A stretch of DNA of 64,000 bases from Melieria omissa (lineage: Eukaryota > Arthropoda > Insecta > Diptera > Ulidiidae): contig OZ020268.1 of NCBI GenBank assembly GCA_963971225.1, positions 15,353,032 to 15,417,031 of the forward strand. Direction: 5' to 3'. Under the pieces are notes generated by a model. The model was not told where the DNA came from. It worked only from the letters and a program-made list of their open reading frames with translations, and did not search any database. The translations under genes and the position numbers were made by a program. This document shows positions 24,401 to 36,600 of this stretch, piece after piece. Numbering within the stretch: position 1 is the first letter of the stretch; every line of letters begins with the position of its first letter.

Positions 24401-26451
24401 GCTCCTTGTAAGTAATGCTGTTATGTTGGGAGATATGTTTTTTCAGGACTTTTCCTAAAGTTTAATAAAGTTTTCTTATATTTCTGTACATTTTTGAAGA
24501 TATTGGATGCAACTAGCTTAAGATTATGATGCACTGATCGCAAAACAGTCTAATCCTAATGCTCGGGTAGCTTACGAAAATGGCCAGAACGTAGCAAAAA
24601 AGCAAGAATTTGTGGTTTTTTCGAAATTCAATATGGTTTTTCGAAATGACGAATGTGTTCTTCCAAAAGTTTCCATAATTTCACGAAATTTTTTGTCAAC
24701 TTGGGAAAGGTTTAGTAAAATTTAGTAAAATGTTTTCTCTTGGGTTCCCTTGCTTTCTACATAATTTTAAGCACATATACGTTTAAAAATAATTTACAAG
24801 TCTGTTTACTGCTCAATGGAATACAAATTTCCAAATAAAAATAAAAAGCAGAGAACTCATTTTTGAGGCCAAAATTAATCATAACATAATTTTGAATTGC
24901 CTGTACGCAAACTTTTTCTGACTAGTGTATATGATTGTTCCCAGCCTGTTGATGTGACTCATAATTCTACATACGAGTACTATACATATACATATATGTA
25001 TATACATATATTCTAATATGTATGTATGTACATATATTTAAACTGCATTCATACATACATATGTATCATTTTGAATGCACTATTTCGCTTGCTCAGTAAG
25101 TTTTTGCCTCTTCATACTTTGGACGACCTGTTTTGTTCAGAGGGCGAAGCAAATAGCAAATTTTTTTTTTGGAAAAATGCAACGCACAACGCTACAGTGA
25201 TTGGCCTTCCCCAGTTCGTCTTCATTTGCGTCGAGTGCTTTACTTCGATTTCTTACATTTTCCGATATTTGTCCGCTTTTGCATATGTTTTCTGCGCGCT
25301 CGGCTGTTGGTTTCAACGACGCGCTCATGCCTCATGCATGCGACCCATTTATTCTATGTTTGCTTGTACGTATTTACATACCTTTCTTCATATAGTATAT
25401 TTACGTACATATGTACGTAGGTATCATATGTATGCGTATATTTTGAATAACTTACTTAAACTAAAAGAGAAACATTATAATACAACTATAATGTGTAAGT
25501 GTGTTTGTGTACGCGTACTTCTGACTTTTGTCTTTGCGTCTGCACTTTTTCCGCATCCCATTCTGTGTTCTGCGTGTTGTCGGAAATACATTTTTGTTTT
25601 TGTAACTTGTCGTTTACGCCTAGTTATTGTTTGTGTGTCAGCCAATTGTCTGTCCCGTCCACCGTTCATTTCATTTCGCTTTAATGCCATAAATCCGCCA
25701 CTTGTAAGTTTTCTAAAATGTCACTCAATTAGTGGCTATTTTAATTGCTACTATTTGTTGTTTTTTGCTATGTTTTTGACTAACTGTTATTTTGATTTAC
25801 GGAAAATTAGTATTGCGTGTTTTAGGGATAAGTTGGGGAAATGAAAATATTGGTTGGTTGTTGAAAATACGAATTGAATTGAATAAGTTGAATTCGAGAC
25901 AAATTAGTTTATAAAAATCGGTAAAATTTTTTACACAGTAGTATATAGAAAGAACTATTTATGAGCAAATATATATCAATCTTTATCAATGGAAACATTT
26001 TTTTATATTGTATAATTTGTGTATATTTACTTTTAACGTTTCGTATATTAAAATATCTAAAAAAGGATAATATGATTGATTCTCGTTTTTTAATTCAAAT
26101 CGCAGTACTTTCCACAGTTTCTTTCACCGGTTTTTCCATTTTAAGATCTTATCTTCGTACCATTTCATGCCGTTTATTTTTTGAGATAACAACAAATCTC
26201 TATGTATAAAACATTATTTTGTATTTGATTCTTTGTCCTTTATAAACCCAGGAACTACTTGGCCGATTGTGCTGAAGCTTTGATACAACATGTCCAAGAA
26301 GACGTTTTGTTTTTTATTTGCAAGGCGTGGCAGCGCCTGATATTGTTTTGCGATAGGTTCAGAAACAGGGTTGAATTTCACAAGCAAATCCTCGTTTATT
26401 TTGCTTGCGGTCAAAATGACATTTTTAGAAATGTCTCTAAAAATAAATAAA
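24401..26451. other. Intronic, simple repeats only
   Basis: A/T-rich. An ATGT/TACA simple repeat occupies about 24971-25070. A 272-codon plus-strand open frame at 25026-25844 is T-rich and of low complexity, and is treated as spurious. Around 26250-26400 is a segment with dispersed-repeat style but no match I can name. Confidence 0.45.
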
Positions 26452-26852
26452 TACAGTGCTTTTCGTTTATAACGAACCCGTTTAAAACGAATTTCCGCTT
26501 AAAACGAACCAATTTCAAAAGTACGCGCTTTATGTTTTCGCTTATTGCGGACCCTTTTTAACCCTTGAACTCCAAAATTGAGTTGAAATTCAAAATACTC
26601 TCAGAAGAAATATTCTCTTTCTATGAATGTTGGGGCTAGAAAATTATATTAGATGCTCACAAATTCTGAAATCATCCTTTTATCCGGGATCACCGAAATC
26701 AAAAAAATATTTTACGTGGGTCGTACGATTTGAATAATTGTTTTGAGGGGCATTAAAAACTTGCTGGGACGTATTATCCCAGTAGTCCCGAAAGGATTAA
26801 AGTGAACTTTTGCCCAGTTCCTCGAAGTTCGCTTAAAGCGAAAAGTACTGTA
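26452..26852. mobile_element. TA-flanked pogo/Tc1-like MITE, interrupted
   Basis: Left end TACAGTGCTTTTCGTTTATA and right end, in reverse complement, TACAGTACTTTTCGCTTTAA, both followed by CGAAC-like sequence. TA duplication, CAGT termini and GCTT...GCGAAC motifs resemble pogo/Tigger-type ends. The element is split by a TTAA-flanked element at 26558-26800, leaving about 158 bp of its own sequence. Confidence 0.72.
26558..26800. mobile_element. TTAA-flanked piggyBac-like MITE, copy 1 (nested)
   Basis: TTAA on both sides. The ends TTAACCCTTGAACTCC and, in reverse complement, TTAATCCTTTCGGGACTACT match those of the second copy at 54870-55108, and the interiors are closely similar (TGGATGCTCACAAATTCTGA-type sequence; GAGGGGCATTAAAAACTTGC). 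It lies inside the TA-flanked element at 26452-26852. Confidence 0.8.
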
Positions 26853-26980
26853 AATAAAAAATGAATAAATGAATGTATAATTACTAATAAATTAATTAAT
26901 GAATACATTTTTTGTAAATAAATAAATAAAATTTTTACATTTGCAAAACTATCAAAATGACTGTCTTCCCGATTACATCA

Positions 26981-27660
26981 TTAAGGCAGGTTCTCACCTT
27001 GTGGATCCGAAAAAGTGCAGTTTTTTTAGGAGAACGTTTTTTGAGAAAACGGTTAAAGATACAAAGCTGAACATTTTTTCTGGATATCAACACACATTTA
27101 TTTAGAGAATACAATTTTTCAAATTGAATGAATCAAAAAAGGGGGGCCCCCTCCCGCGGCGGCATGTCGGCGAGGAGGTGTCCCCAAAAATCGAACACAT
27201 TCTTAATGTGTACCGTATTTTCTATTGAATGAACCAAGATCATGAAAAAAAAAATCAAAATTACAAAAGTTGAGGTTTTGAAAAAAAATTAAGATTTTCG
27301 CATTTTTTTGTTCACTTATAATTTTTTTAAATAAACAATTTTCAATATTTTTGGCTGATCGTGGTTCGTTTATTAGAAAAAAAACCCTAAGGAACATTTA
27401 AAAAAAATTTGGTGATTGGTTCATTCCAGCGCCTTCAATCACTTCCGTTAGGTCCGAAAATGTGGTTCTCAGAAAAACACGTTTAAAGTTTAAAGCGCGC
27501 TCGGCCGGTGGTCGGCACTGCTCTTTGTAACGGCCTGTAACTTTTGTAATTTTTCAGATTTTGATCTGAAATTTCTGGAGCACATTTTTGAAACATATAT
27601 CTAGACGATAAGGCAAAAAAAAAATCGGTTTTTTTCCCACAAGGTGAGAACCTGCCTTAA
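26981..27660. mobile_element. TTAA-flanked element with 24-bp perfect inverted repeats (680 bp)
   Basis: Both ends read TTAAGGCAGGTTCTCACCTT and continue TGTGG, a perfect 24-25 bp inverted repeat including TTAA. The interior is A/T-rich except for a short G/C-rich patch (about 27143-27184) with runs of G and C. No transposase was recognised. TTAA flanks suggest a piggyBac-like mechanism, although the terminal GG differs from the CCC ends of the other TTAA elements here. Confidence 0.78.
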
Positions 27661-27667
27661 TTTTTGT

Positions 27668-27760
27668 TTGTGTTAGTTGCAGCGGGGCTCGAACCCGCAG
27701 TTGAGTGTTGCCTCAAACCCGTGGTTCAAGGCAATAATCAGCTGATCCGTGTTGGTCGCA
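27668..27760 (-). repeat. tRNA-like sequence, possibly SINE-derived
   Basis: The minus strand contains a perfect T-arm-like hairpin, GCGGG TTCGAGC CCCGC, matching the RNA polymerase III B box, preceded by a 9-bp stem-loop (GCCTTGAAC ... GTTTGAGGC) at anticodon-arm distance. No pairing acceptor stem is found, so it is not an intact tRNA. Confidence 0.3.
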
Positions 27761-29863
27761 CTGAGAGACCAAAAATCAGTTTGCCCAAAGCATGTGACGC
27801 AGTATTAACAATCGCACTAAGAAAAACTAACTCGGTACTAAAGTCGAACTGAGACAAAGGTTCAAGCGTAAGCAGGTTGTTGAAATCAAGTAGAGCGTTT
27901 CCTTGCCGATTGCAGTCGGCTGCATGCACGTGACAGACTCTACTGGAATGTCAAGGTCCACTTCAAGTTGTAGCGGACATTGATGTTGTTATGCGAATGA
28001 CGATGGTTCGATTTGCTGGTAGAGTCGGTCGGCTGAATGGTCGGTCTTCGTCGTATGACGTGCGACGTATTTTGGCCGAGCACGTTTCCCATACGCGTGT
28101 CTACCGACGCTTTCACTTGTTTGTTGGCGTTGTTTTTTTTGTTCGATTTGTTTGCGTAGTGTCAAAACCATTTCACCGAACCTCAAACCTGTCTTCTCAA
28201 AGTAACAGCGATGAAGACAACAGAAAAGCGCAGCGAAAACTTTGAAGACTACAACAGACTAACTGAACATTTTCAAGTGTTTGACTTTGCACATTCACAA
28301 GCGAATGTGTGTGGCTGAAGCTGCTGTTTCTGTGGCGACGGCTGTTGTTGCTGTCAGCGCTGTCTTTATCGTCGGCATTGCCGCATTTGACGAAGCTGCC
28401 GATGCGGCAATGACGTCGTTCGACAATGTGTGCCAAGAAGGCTGACGGGGTCATGTGGCGGTAACGGGGGTGGCCTGTCTTGGACACACGTTTTTTCGCT
28501 CATAGTTAACATTTCGCTGCGGGTTGTCTTAAATGTGCACTAATAACGCAATGGCAACTGGTCTACATCCGTTGTGAAGTCTATACACCTGAAACGCTTA
28601 TGGGGTTCAATAAAACGCTCGAAGTTTTACAATCCAAAGTTATGAGGTTTTGGAGTATTTCTATCACCTCAGGCAGAGGGAAATTGTATTCTTGTATTTG
28701 TCAGTTTCATATTCTGGCCGTCGAAGATGCTATCAGCTGAGCACAAATCAGTTAATCCCCACAATGATTTGAATGAATCGAGAGAACACTTCTTAAGTGT
28801 GTGAACATTTGTCGGTCTCTGGTTTCTTGTTTGTGTTTTTGTGTAGTGGACTTGAATTTTCAGTTGTACCTTATGGCACTTGGTGAGGCCTGTAGTTTCA
28901 ACTCAATTCAAAATAATAAAAGTACTTGCTGTGCTAGCAGCACACAGCGGAATGCTCGACAATGGAGCGAGTAGATTTTCACAGCGATTGGACTGAATTA
29001 ATTGAGCAAAAACAGCGGCAGCACAAGAGGCAGCGCGAAAATCAGCACTTACCCGCCGAATGCCAAGTACGCGCTTACCCACGTACTAGAGGTGCACACG
29101 ATCATCGACGAACGACGACGTCATTGACAGTCAGCCCGCCAACCACTTGGCTAACCGGTTGGTCGTAATAGCCAGCCGAAATCGCCGAACTGAGTCGACA
29201 CGTCTAATAACGTACCTGCACAACGCTGACACTGCTATCGCGGTGGCGCTCGGCGAGCGATTTCGGTCTCTGCTGCGGTTGCGGCGGCTCGTCGATGTGC
29301 GACGACGCTAGTTCGCGCCGGGGGAAAAACATAAACAGCTGTTTAAGACAGGTGTTCTCGCACTCAAACCGACCGCCTGTCTGTGGACCTGTCATCGTTC
29401 ACGACGTTCATTTATTTGCTCGTGTCAAATCGGCTTTAATTTGGTGTGTCGATTCTTCAGTTAGCTTCGCATGTTTTGTTAACTTTTGAATTTGTTGGAA
29501 CTTGGGGAGAGTTTGGGTATCTTTGCGCTCTTAACACAGCGTTGATTGAGATACAGCGCGTAATTATTGGCGATTTACTTAACTAATGTTTGGCACATGT
29601 GTGTTTAACAGCTGTGATACTAAAAAGTTTAACATGTTTTGCAAATTTCTGGTAGAAAGCGATTCATCATTGTACATTTGTCGATCAAGTTCAACAGTTT
29701 TCTGCTCAAGATGCTTGATTGTCAACTATTTGCGGTTGGCTTATGCATTTTTGTCACGTTATATTGCCAAATGGCTTGCAAATGTGGGATTAAATGCACT
29801 TTTACTCAATTGCTTGTTTGTTTTTTTTAGCTGAGCTTGGCCAGGATTGCCAGTAATTTGAGT
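27761..29863. other. Intronic island, mixed G/C
   Basis: Contains a G/C-richer portion at 28.0-29.45 kb with short open frames in all phases and no recognisable protein. Possible regulatory or untranslated exon sequence; unsupported. Confidence 0.35.
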
Positions 29864-30111
29864 TTAACACATTCGAGACCGATTGCACACCGTATGTGCA
29901 ATGGATTTCCGAGGCTAGAAGACAGTAATGTGCAATTATCAGTTATTCTGAGTAAACTAGTCGCCGAAATAAGATTTTTCTGGAACTAATGAAATCTGTA
30001 AAGTACAGGAAAAAAATTTGGCATTGGTTTTACTGTGTACAATACAAAGAAAAATCTAATTTCGCTCCTGGGGACCGTGTTCGAAAAAAATCGTCGTCTC
30101 GAATGGGTTAA
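29864..30111. mobile_element. TTAA-flanked piggyBac-like MITE (248 bp)
   Basis: Left end TTAACACATTCGAGACCGAT and right end, in reverse complement, TTAACCCATTCGAGACGACG: an inverted repeat of about 16 bp with one mismatch, bounded by TTAA. No coding capacity. Confidence 0.7.
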
Positions 30112-33100
30112 AAGTCAGTATTAGCATTTCGTAATCAGTCCTATTTGGTCTGTTGAAACACTCGGCTAACCTATCGTGTCCCTTCTAGAACTAAGATTGT
30201 TGAGGGCTTTGGTGTTTCTGGTTGAGCGTTTGTTTTTTAATCAAACAAACGAGTAATTAGTCGGAAAAACAGCAAATCGCGTGCTGAGCTTAGAAGTACA
30301 AACAAATGATCAATTCTGCGTAGTAAATGGCTTTATAATTACAAATTCTGGTTCTATTATTTTTGAATCTGTTTAATGTTTGCGTGCTGTTTTTAAACAA
30401 GTCATCATGTTGGTGATTTTCCCTTTTATAAAACGTTGCTTCTGTTTGTAAAATTAGCGTAAAAACCTTGAATATTAATTTTAAGCCGAAGTTTGCGGAA
30501 ATGCAAGTATTTTAGACGTTCCCTACTTCTGGTTTGTAGTCAAAGCACTCTAATTGGGTTTGCAGTCGAATACTTCAGTACTGGTTGCTAACCGAAGAAT
30601 TCAATATTAATTTTGTAATTGGTTTTTTGAACTGACAAGAAGTCAGTATTCGTTTTGTGGCTGTAAGTCAACGAATTCATTGTTGACTTTTTAGTTTCTA
30701 AAGTCGAAATTTGTGGAAATTCAGAGCACTGTAGATTCGGTCAAGAGGCGAACAACTCCACCACTGTTAAAAAGTTAAAGAAAAACTTTGAACTTTGAAG
30801 TCAATAGAGATGTAATGCTTTACAAATTTTGGTACATATGCCCTATTTACGGCCAGAAGTCGAAGAGCTGATCTTGCTTCTTTGATCTAAACGCCACAGT
30901 GGATGAACTGTATTTGTTTTTAACCTCGCCTTGAAAATTTCAAGTTTTCAACTCTACTCAACTCACGTGCGCTGAGTTATCTATGAATTCCGTGCTTATC
31001 CAGCGCATTGTTTGCTATCTAGTGTTAGTATTTGTGTTTACGGAGATATCGACTGAAAATCGGTGACGCCATGTGGTGCTTCATTGAAGCATTGCTCTGT
31101 TCTACTTTCATGTGTTGGTATCTATGGTGATTCCTTGTGTCAAGAATGTAAACTTTTCTTCACGTTCAGATTCCCACAATGCCGCCGTTTTCTTGTAATA
31201 TTTGTATTTTGTGAAAATATCTTGAAGCGTTTACCTGTAAAGCGTAAAGTACACGTTCAAAGCCAAAGGAAAATAAGCGCCGCGGCAGAGCGATTCATAT
31301 TTCCGCAGGTAGTTGTAAAGAATACCGTTATGGGTCTGGGCTCATAGCGGTACGACACACTTGATAATTAAATGGTGAGTCGAAAGGGAAGAAGGCAATA
31401 AACCGAAAAACATTCAGTCTGCTCGCGACGAAGCAGAAAGAGCCAAAACCGAAATCATGGCGCTGCTGAATTTCGGCCCACAAAGTAAGACGAAGCAAAG
31501 CAAACAGTGGTAATATAGGCAATGGAAATGATTTGGTAAACATGCATCGTGTGGTCGGCAAAAGGCGGAGAGCAAAAATACAACCTCCCAAATAAAAGGT
31601 AATTTAATAAAAATGGAAAAATTAAAACAAAAAATAATAACAAAACCCTGTAACCACCACTACCAGCAACAAAAACAACAACAACAACTGGTAATCGACA
31701 ATCGAAACAACCGAAAGTAAAAGTTTTGAACTCTGCACAGTGATATGTTAATATATACGAATCTGTGAGTCGGGAGCGGGGAGCTGAGAGCTGAGAGCCG
31801 CGGATGTGGAGGTATTCGTGCATTGTGCGCAGATCTTTTGGCATTTTTTGAGTTTTTCTTCATTCGTCTAGCTTTCGGTATGCGCCCGCAGACATTCCCA
31901 GCGGCGAGCGATATTAGTTAATGAATATTAATTGTTGGCGGTCGGGCAACTGGACGTGCAATTATAGCGAAATGAACTGTTTGCGTTTCTGGGTTTTGCG
32001 AAATTTTACTTGCACATAAATTTATTTGAATTTTATAGAGAACAGATGGGGCACTGGCGAGAAGAGATGGTCTTGGTGTATCGGAATTGACCCCGTTGGA
32101 CTTGACAATTGCAGCGCATTCGTTGCCAAGCTATGTAAGATTTGCACTTAATAAATGCACATGCGCACCAACAACAATGCAGCGCGTATAAAAAAATGTA
32201 TAAGCGCAAATGGCAAGAATTATAACAACAACACTACCAATATTAGCAATAACAACAAGCACATTTGCGTGCTTTGCGACCACAACAAACAATGACAGCA
32301 ACGACAGCAACGGGCAAGGAAACGGGAATGGTAGCAGAAGCAGCAGCAGCTGTTTTGAAACAAGATTTCTTGATTTTTCTGCACGCTGTCTTCTTATGGT
32401 CGCGTCGATTTCAGAGTTGCTGTCGTCGGGTTGCCCCGGCTGCGTATGCAGTACACGATTGTTTTTCGCCGATATGGTCCCAAGCATGTGCCGCTTCTGC
32501 TCGCTTCCTCACATGCCATTGCCGCCACGCTCACCGCCGCTACCTGCCGCCCGCGCTGTCAGCGGTGATAAGCACGCGCTAGCACCTACAAAACTTGGCA
32601 ACTCGACGCTGGGGCGACGATGGTCCAATGCTGACTGACACGCTCAGCAATGTTTTGTTGTAGCGACTCGAATGCAAAACATCTGTACGGTTTGGTTTGT
32701 TGGGTAAATCAAGTACGAAAATGCCGAGTTTCCTCAAATTTTCCGATGCTATGAGAGGGGCAAAGAGAAAAGCCGAAAAGGTTAGAGAGATAGAGACGCA
32801 AACAAGGTTAGGCATCTCACAGATAAGACAGTGTCGTACATGCATACGCCTCAACTGAAATATGTTGACCCATTAGGAAATGTGTATGTGTTGGAGTCCA
32901 GTTCCAAACTCCAAGATCGCTTTTCAAACTAAAATATTTCAATTTTGCAGATCGACTATTTATCCTTTCGTTATTTTATTGCCATATGGCAACATGCTAC
33001 TTTGTGGACGCCTGGACCTTCTGTGGTTTCAAGAATACATTTTTGTTGGTCCTTAGAATAGTTTGAAGTTTTAGGAAAAATACGAAATTATAAACTGAAT

Positions 33101-33206
33101 ATTAAAGTTTAAAGAAGAGAAGATAACACGTTTTTTAATGGTATATCTTGAGTTAGCAAAGGAAGAAGAAGCAGAAAACTGTAGATAACTTTTTAAAAAA
33201 GCAATT
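30112..33206. other. Intronic, no gene; one CAA/CAG island
   Basis: A/T-rich to 32.2 kb. At 32.2-32.65 kb an island with CAA/CAG runs carries an ATG-initiated 142-codon plus-strand frame of low-complexity N/S/T then P/R composition. It is more like untranslated leader sequence than a protein. Confidence 0.4.
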
Positions 33207-33442
33207 GTCAAAGCAATAACCGCTTAAGTCGACTTAAAAAGAAATTGAGTTATGGATGCCACCACGTTCCCTTGACTGTGCTCTAAGTGTAAAATCGGGG
33301 AGTTTGTAACTTTAAGATAAAAAAGTTATTAATAAAAACCTATTCGCATTCCCATAACGAACACACTACGCGCTAAAACTTTAAAACGAGATTGGTCGAA
33401 ACAGCAATTTTCGACTTAGGCGGTTATTGCTTTTGACCACAG
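33207..33442. mobile_element. MITE, subfamily B, copy 1 (left tip lost)
   Basis: The right end, in reverse complement, reads CTGTGGTCAAAAGCAATAAC. The left end matches from GTCAAAGCAATAACCGC onward but lacks the CTGTG tip. It aligns end to end, in opposite orientation, with the copy at 45544-45790, sharing for example CCACGTTCCCTTGACTGTGC. It ends two bases before the TTAA element at 33445. Confidence 0.85.
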
Positions 33443-33444
33443 AA

Positions 33445-33614
33445 TTAATACAGCCACAACGATGTGGTTGCTCTCATAGAAAAACACTCTAAAATACAGG
33501 GTCCGAGTATAAAAATGTCTTATGGAATGTTGCTCATATAAACACATAGAAGCCTAACACATAAAATTCCAAATTTTAACTTTCCCCGGTAAAAACCTGT
33601 AACGAAAGGGTTAA
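33445..33614. mobile_element. TTAA-flanked repeat, copy 1 (about 170 bp)
   Basis: Bounded by TTAA on both sides. Its right end, in reverse complement, TTAACCCTTTCGTTACAGG matches the start of the copy at 44300. Both copies share TACAGGGTCCGAGTATAAAA and a CCACAAC..GTGGTTG hairpin near the other end. The two termini are not mirror images of each other, so it may be internally or terminally truncated. Confidence 0.65.
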
Positions 33615-36600
33615 TAGAATCTTCGTGATCTTAAGTTGATGTCGGCGGGGTTACCAAGCTTTGGTGCCGCGAAGCTTATAATTAATTGATCCCGTTTCGT
33701 AAATACCAGCAACTGCAACTGCAATTGAAATTAAACGAAAATGTTCAACCTCAATGAGCTGCTTTGCATTACATTTCCTACTGACATGATCTTAAACTTG
33801 AATAAACATCTGCATGTAATATTAAACCGATGCCGTCAATTAAACGGCCTATAAATAAATATAGTACAGATGACGTATTTGCTTTTGGATTGTGTCGTAG
33901 AAGACATTTTTAAAATGTGTATTTCCAACTGCTTCACGTACAATGGGCAATGGCTCCGGTGTCACAGTGCGTGTGGTGTAACTTGAATTGTCGCATGGCG
34001 AACCAGTCTGGCTGGCTATGCTGCCAAACCTGTCTGCCCAGGGATCGCACTTCTTTTGAAATGCCAAATTCTGTTGCATTGCTTTTCTTCCTGGGTCCCT
34101 TCCCCTTTAAATTGTCTGTATAGGAAGCGGAACAGCTGTTGCCGGTGATCGCAGCGCTGACCCTTTGTGTAAAGTCGTTTGCATCGTGTTACGGTAAATG
34201 CTCAGTTTCCACGCTGAAATCAGCTGATTTGGGTTTTCTGGCAGCTTGCTGCCCTACCTGAAGAACATCCATGAACAACAACAACAACAAGTTTGAAGTT
34301 GTCTCCACTATTGACAAGGTAGAAATTAGTTTCAGTATAGAGTTTTTATGCACCGAACAGTTGCGTCCGTTCAGTCGCGTTCAACTCGCACGTCCGCCCG
34401 CCCGCGTTTGATGCCTGCGGATATTATTGTCGGTGCTGCCGCGTTGCTATTTCTTCTGCACACGCTCGTGCGCGTCAGTGTCAGTACATTTACACTTTTC
34501 AAGGTCGTTCATTGGTTTGTGCGCCTTGATTGTCGGGTTGTTTTCTTCTTGGCGCTCCTCGTTACTGCTCTCATTTATTCCTAATTTCAACATGGTTGTC
34601 AGTGCGGCGCTATCGGTGAACTTTGCGTTGCTGGTGGAGCTTTTGTTTGTCCGCGGTACTCGTATGTCGCTGTCTGCGGTGCTGTTGTGGTTGGCCGTTG
34701 CCGCCAACCGTGCCGGCAGCGACGTTGCTCGTGCACGTCGCTGGGACGTGAACCTCCATCGTTCCACTACTGGCGCGTCCTCTGCCCCGGCCGATGCTGC
34801 TGCTCATCCTGCAGGCAGGCTCGGCCCAGACAAAAAGCACACGATTTCGTCTCGTTTTTTGTTGCGACAGTTTAGTTGTTGCTTTTGTTTAAACAGACAA
34901 CGGCCGATGTCGGCAATGGCATCTGTTACGGTGCGTTGTCGGTGATGGGGTTCAATGACATTTAATCTTTTTTCGGGGGTTGCCGACTTTTGCGCTTCGT
35001 GTGCGTACATGTGTGTGTGTGTGTGGGTGGCTGTGTAGGGCACGGAACGCACGGACTGCGTTAAGTGTGTCTGAACATTAAGGATTTTGCCTTTACGCAG
35101 CAATGTTTCACTTTTGTTGAGCTGTAATGCAATATTTGTCGCACTGTAGCCACAGTACTTGTCTGACTGCTGTCTCGTTATTTCATCCACGAACCTGGAT
35201 TTCACAACTTGGCATTCACCACCAATTCTTACATGCATTCTCGGTGCTGCTCTCAGAGTTCCCTCGCATACACCCTGGCTCCACTTTACAGCTGCCAACA
35301 GTCGGTCTGCCTGCATTCCTTTGTCTGGTCGCTTTGTTGTTGCTTTCTGAGCGTCATAATGCAATAATTTCCGGTCTCTGTGGAATTCTCTCGCTAGAGT
35401 TTAATGCACTTTCATGGTGGCAACGCATACACCTGGCCGATATTCTCAATTGGTGTGTGTCCGAAGTCTGCGACGCTGCTGGGGTCTTGTTTTCGAACAT
35501 TGGGTGTCTCTTCTAGCTTGAGAACCTTTGGCATCTTGCTATCAAATTTCGTTTATGATGCTTTGCACTCCCACCGATTATGTGAAATTGTATACACCAT
35601 GAAATCAATCTCGGCAATTCTACGGCAATGTTGTTGTAACTCGTCACATAAGAGCTTATTTACTTCTGGGATAACTGCGATATTCGATGTATAAAAAACA
35701 TGAATATGTCATCCAACCGTTCATATGTTCATTAAAGATCGAGGGCATTCAAGGATTAAGTTTACTACAATGTACATAAAATAAAGATTGATAATTTATA
35801 TAATTAAGTGAAAGTGAAAGTTATACAAATACATATATGACTGATGTCTTAACCAAAAAAATTTATATTTTGTATTGCAGGTTTTTGTGCTGCATTTAAA
35901 TAATAACAAAACTTCTAAGGACTTTTAAGAGGTAAGCAAAACTAATTTACTTGGGCCTGAAACGTCCGCTGACTTACTTAGACTAGCGACAGAAATTATT
36001 CTGCTACTACCTACCAACCCATTAAAACATTGTCCCATTCTAAGTGCAACACTTTGTCTCCCTCTTTCTGATTTAGTTGTGCAGAGCAGCAATTTTTTGC
36101 TGCAGAAAGTTCCTCTATGTCTCGTAGCACATTCATTTTCTATCTTTTTATTTATTGACATGGATTCTATGTGGAAGGATATCCACAAAGTGTCGCCGAC
36201 TTTACAATCGACACCATTTGCGTTGCTGCAGCACTTCAAGTGTAAACAACACTGACGTTGGGTCACATCGCTCATTCCTTTTGCCATATTTGCTTGTCTG
36301 TCTTCGAGTGTTTATCTTCAACAATATTTATTGTATTTATTTCTCGAGCTGTTTTGGGACACATGTCGTGTGTTTTTTAATAGATTTCAACGATTTTCGG
36401 TCTCTCTCGCTCGCGCTTTGTGCCGTTTGCTTTGTTATGCTTGCGGGACACGCTTCATTTCCACTGAGGAAAGTGTCAAAGTTGAATGAATTGTTGCTGT
36501 TGCAGTTGCTGTCATTGTTGCTGTCGATGGCATGGTTGTTGGTGCTTGCAATGTTAAAATGTTTCATTGTGTTGGCGTTAAATAAATTGGGGTAATTTTT

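Noticed and set aside
32210..32638. 142-codon ATG-initiated plus frame
   Set aside because: Composition follows CAA/CAG repeats typical of fly untranslated leaders; no recognisable domain.
34427..35364. Overlapping 172-codon plus and 186-codon minus frames
   Set aside because: The frames overlap on both strands in a G/C-rich island and resemble no known protein.
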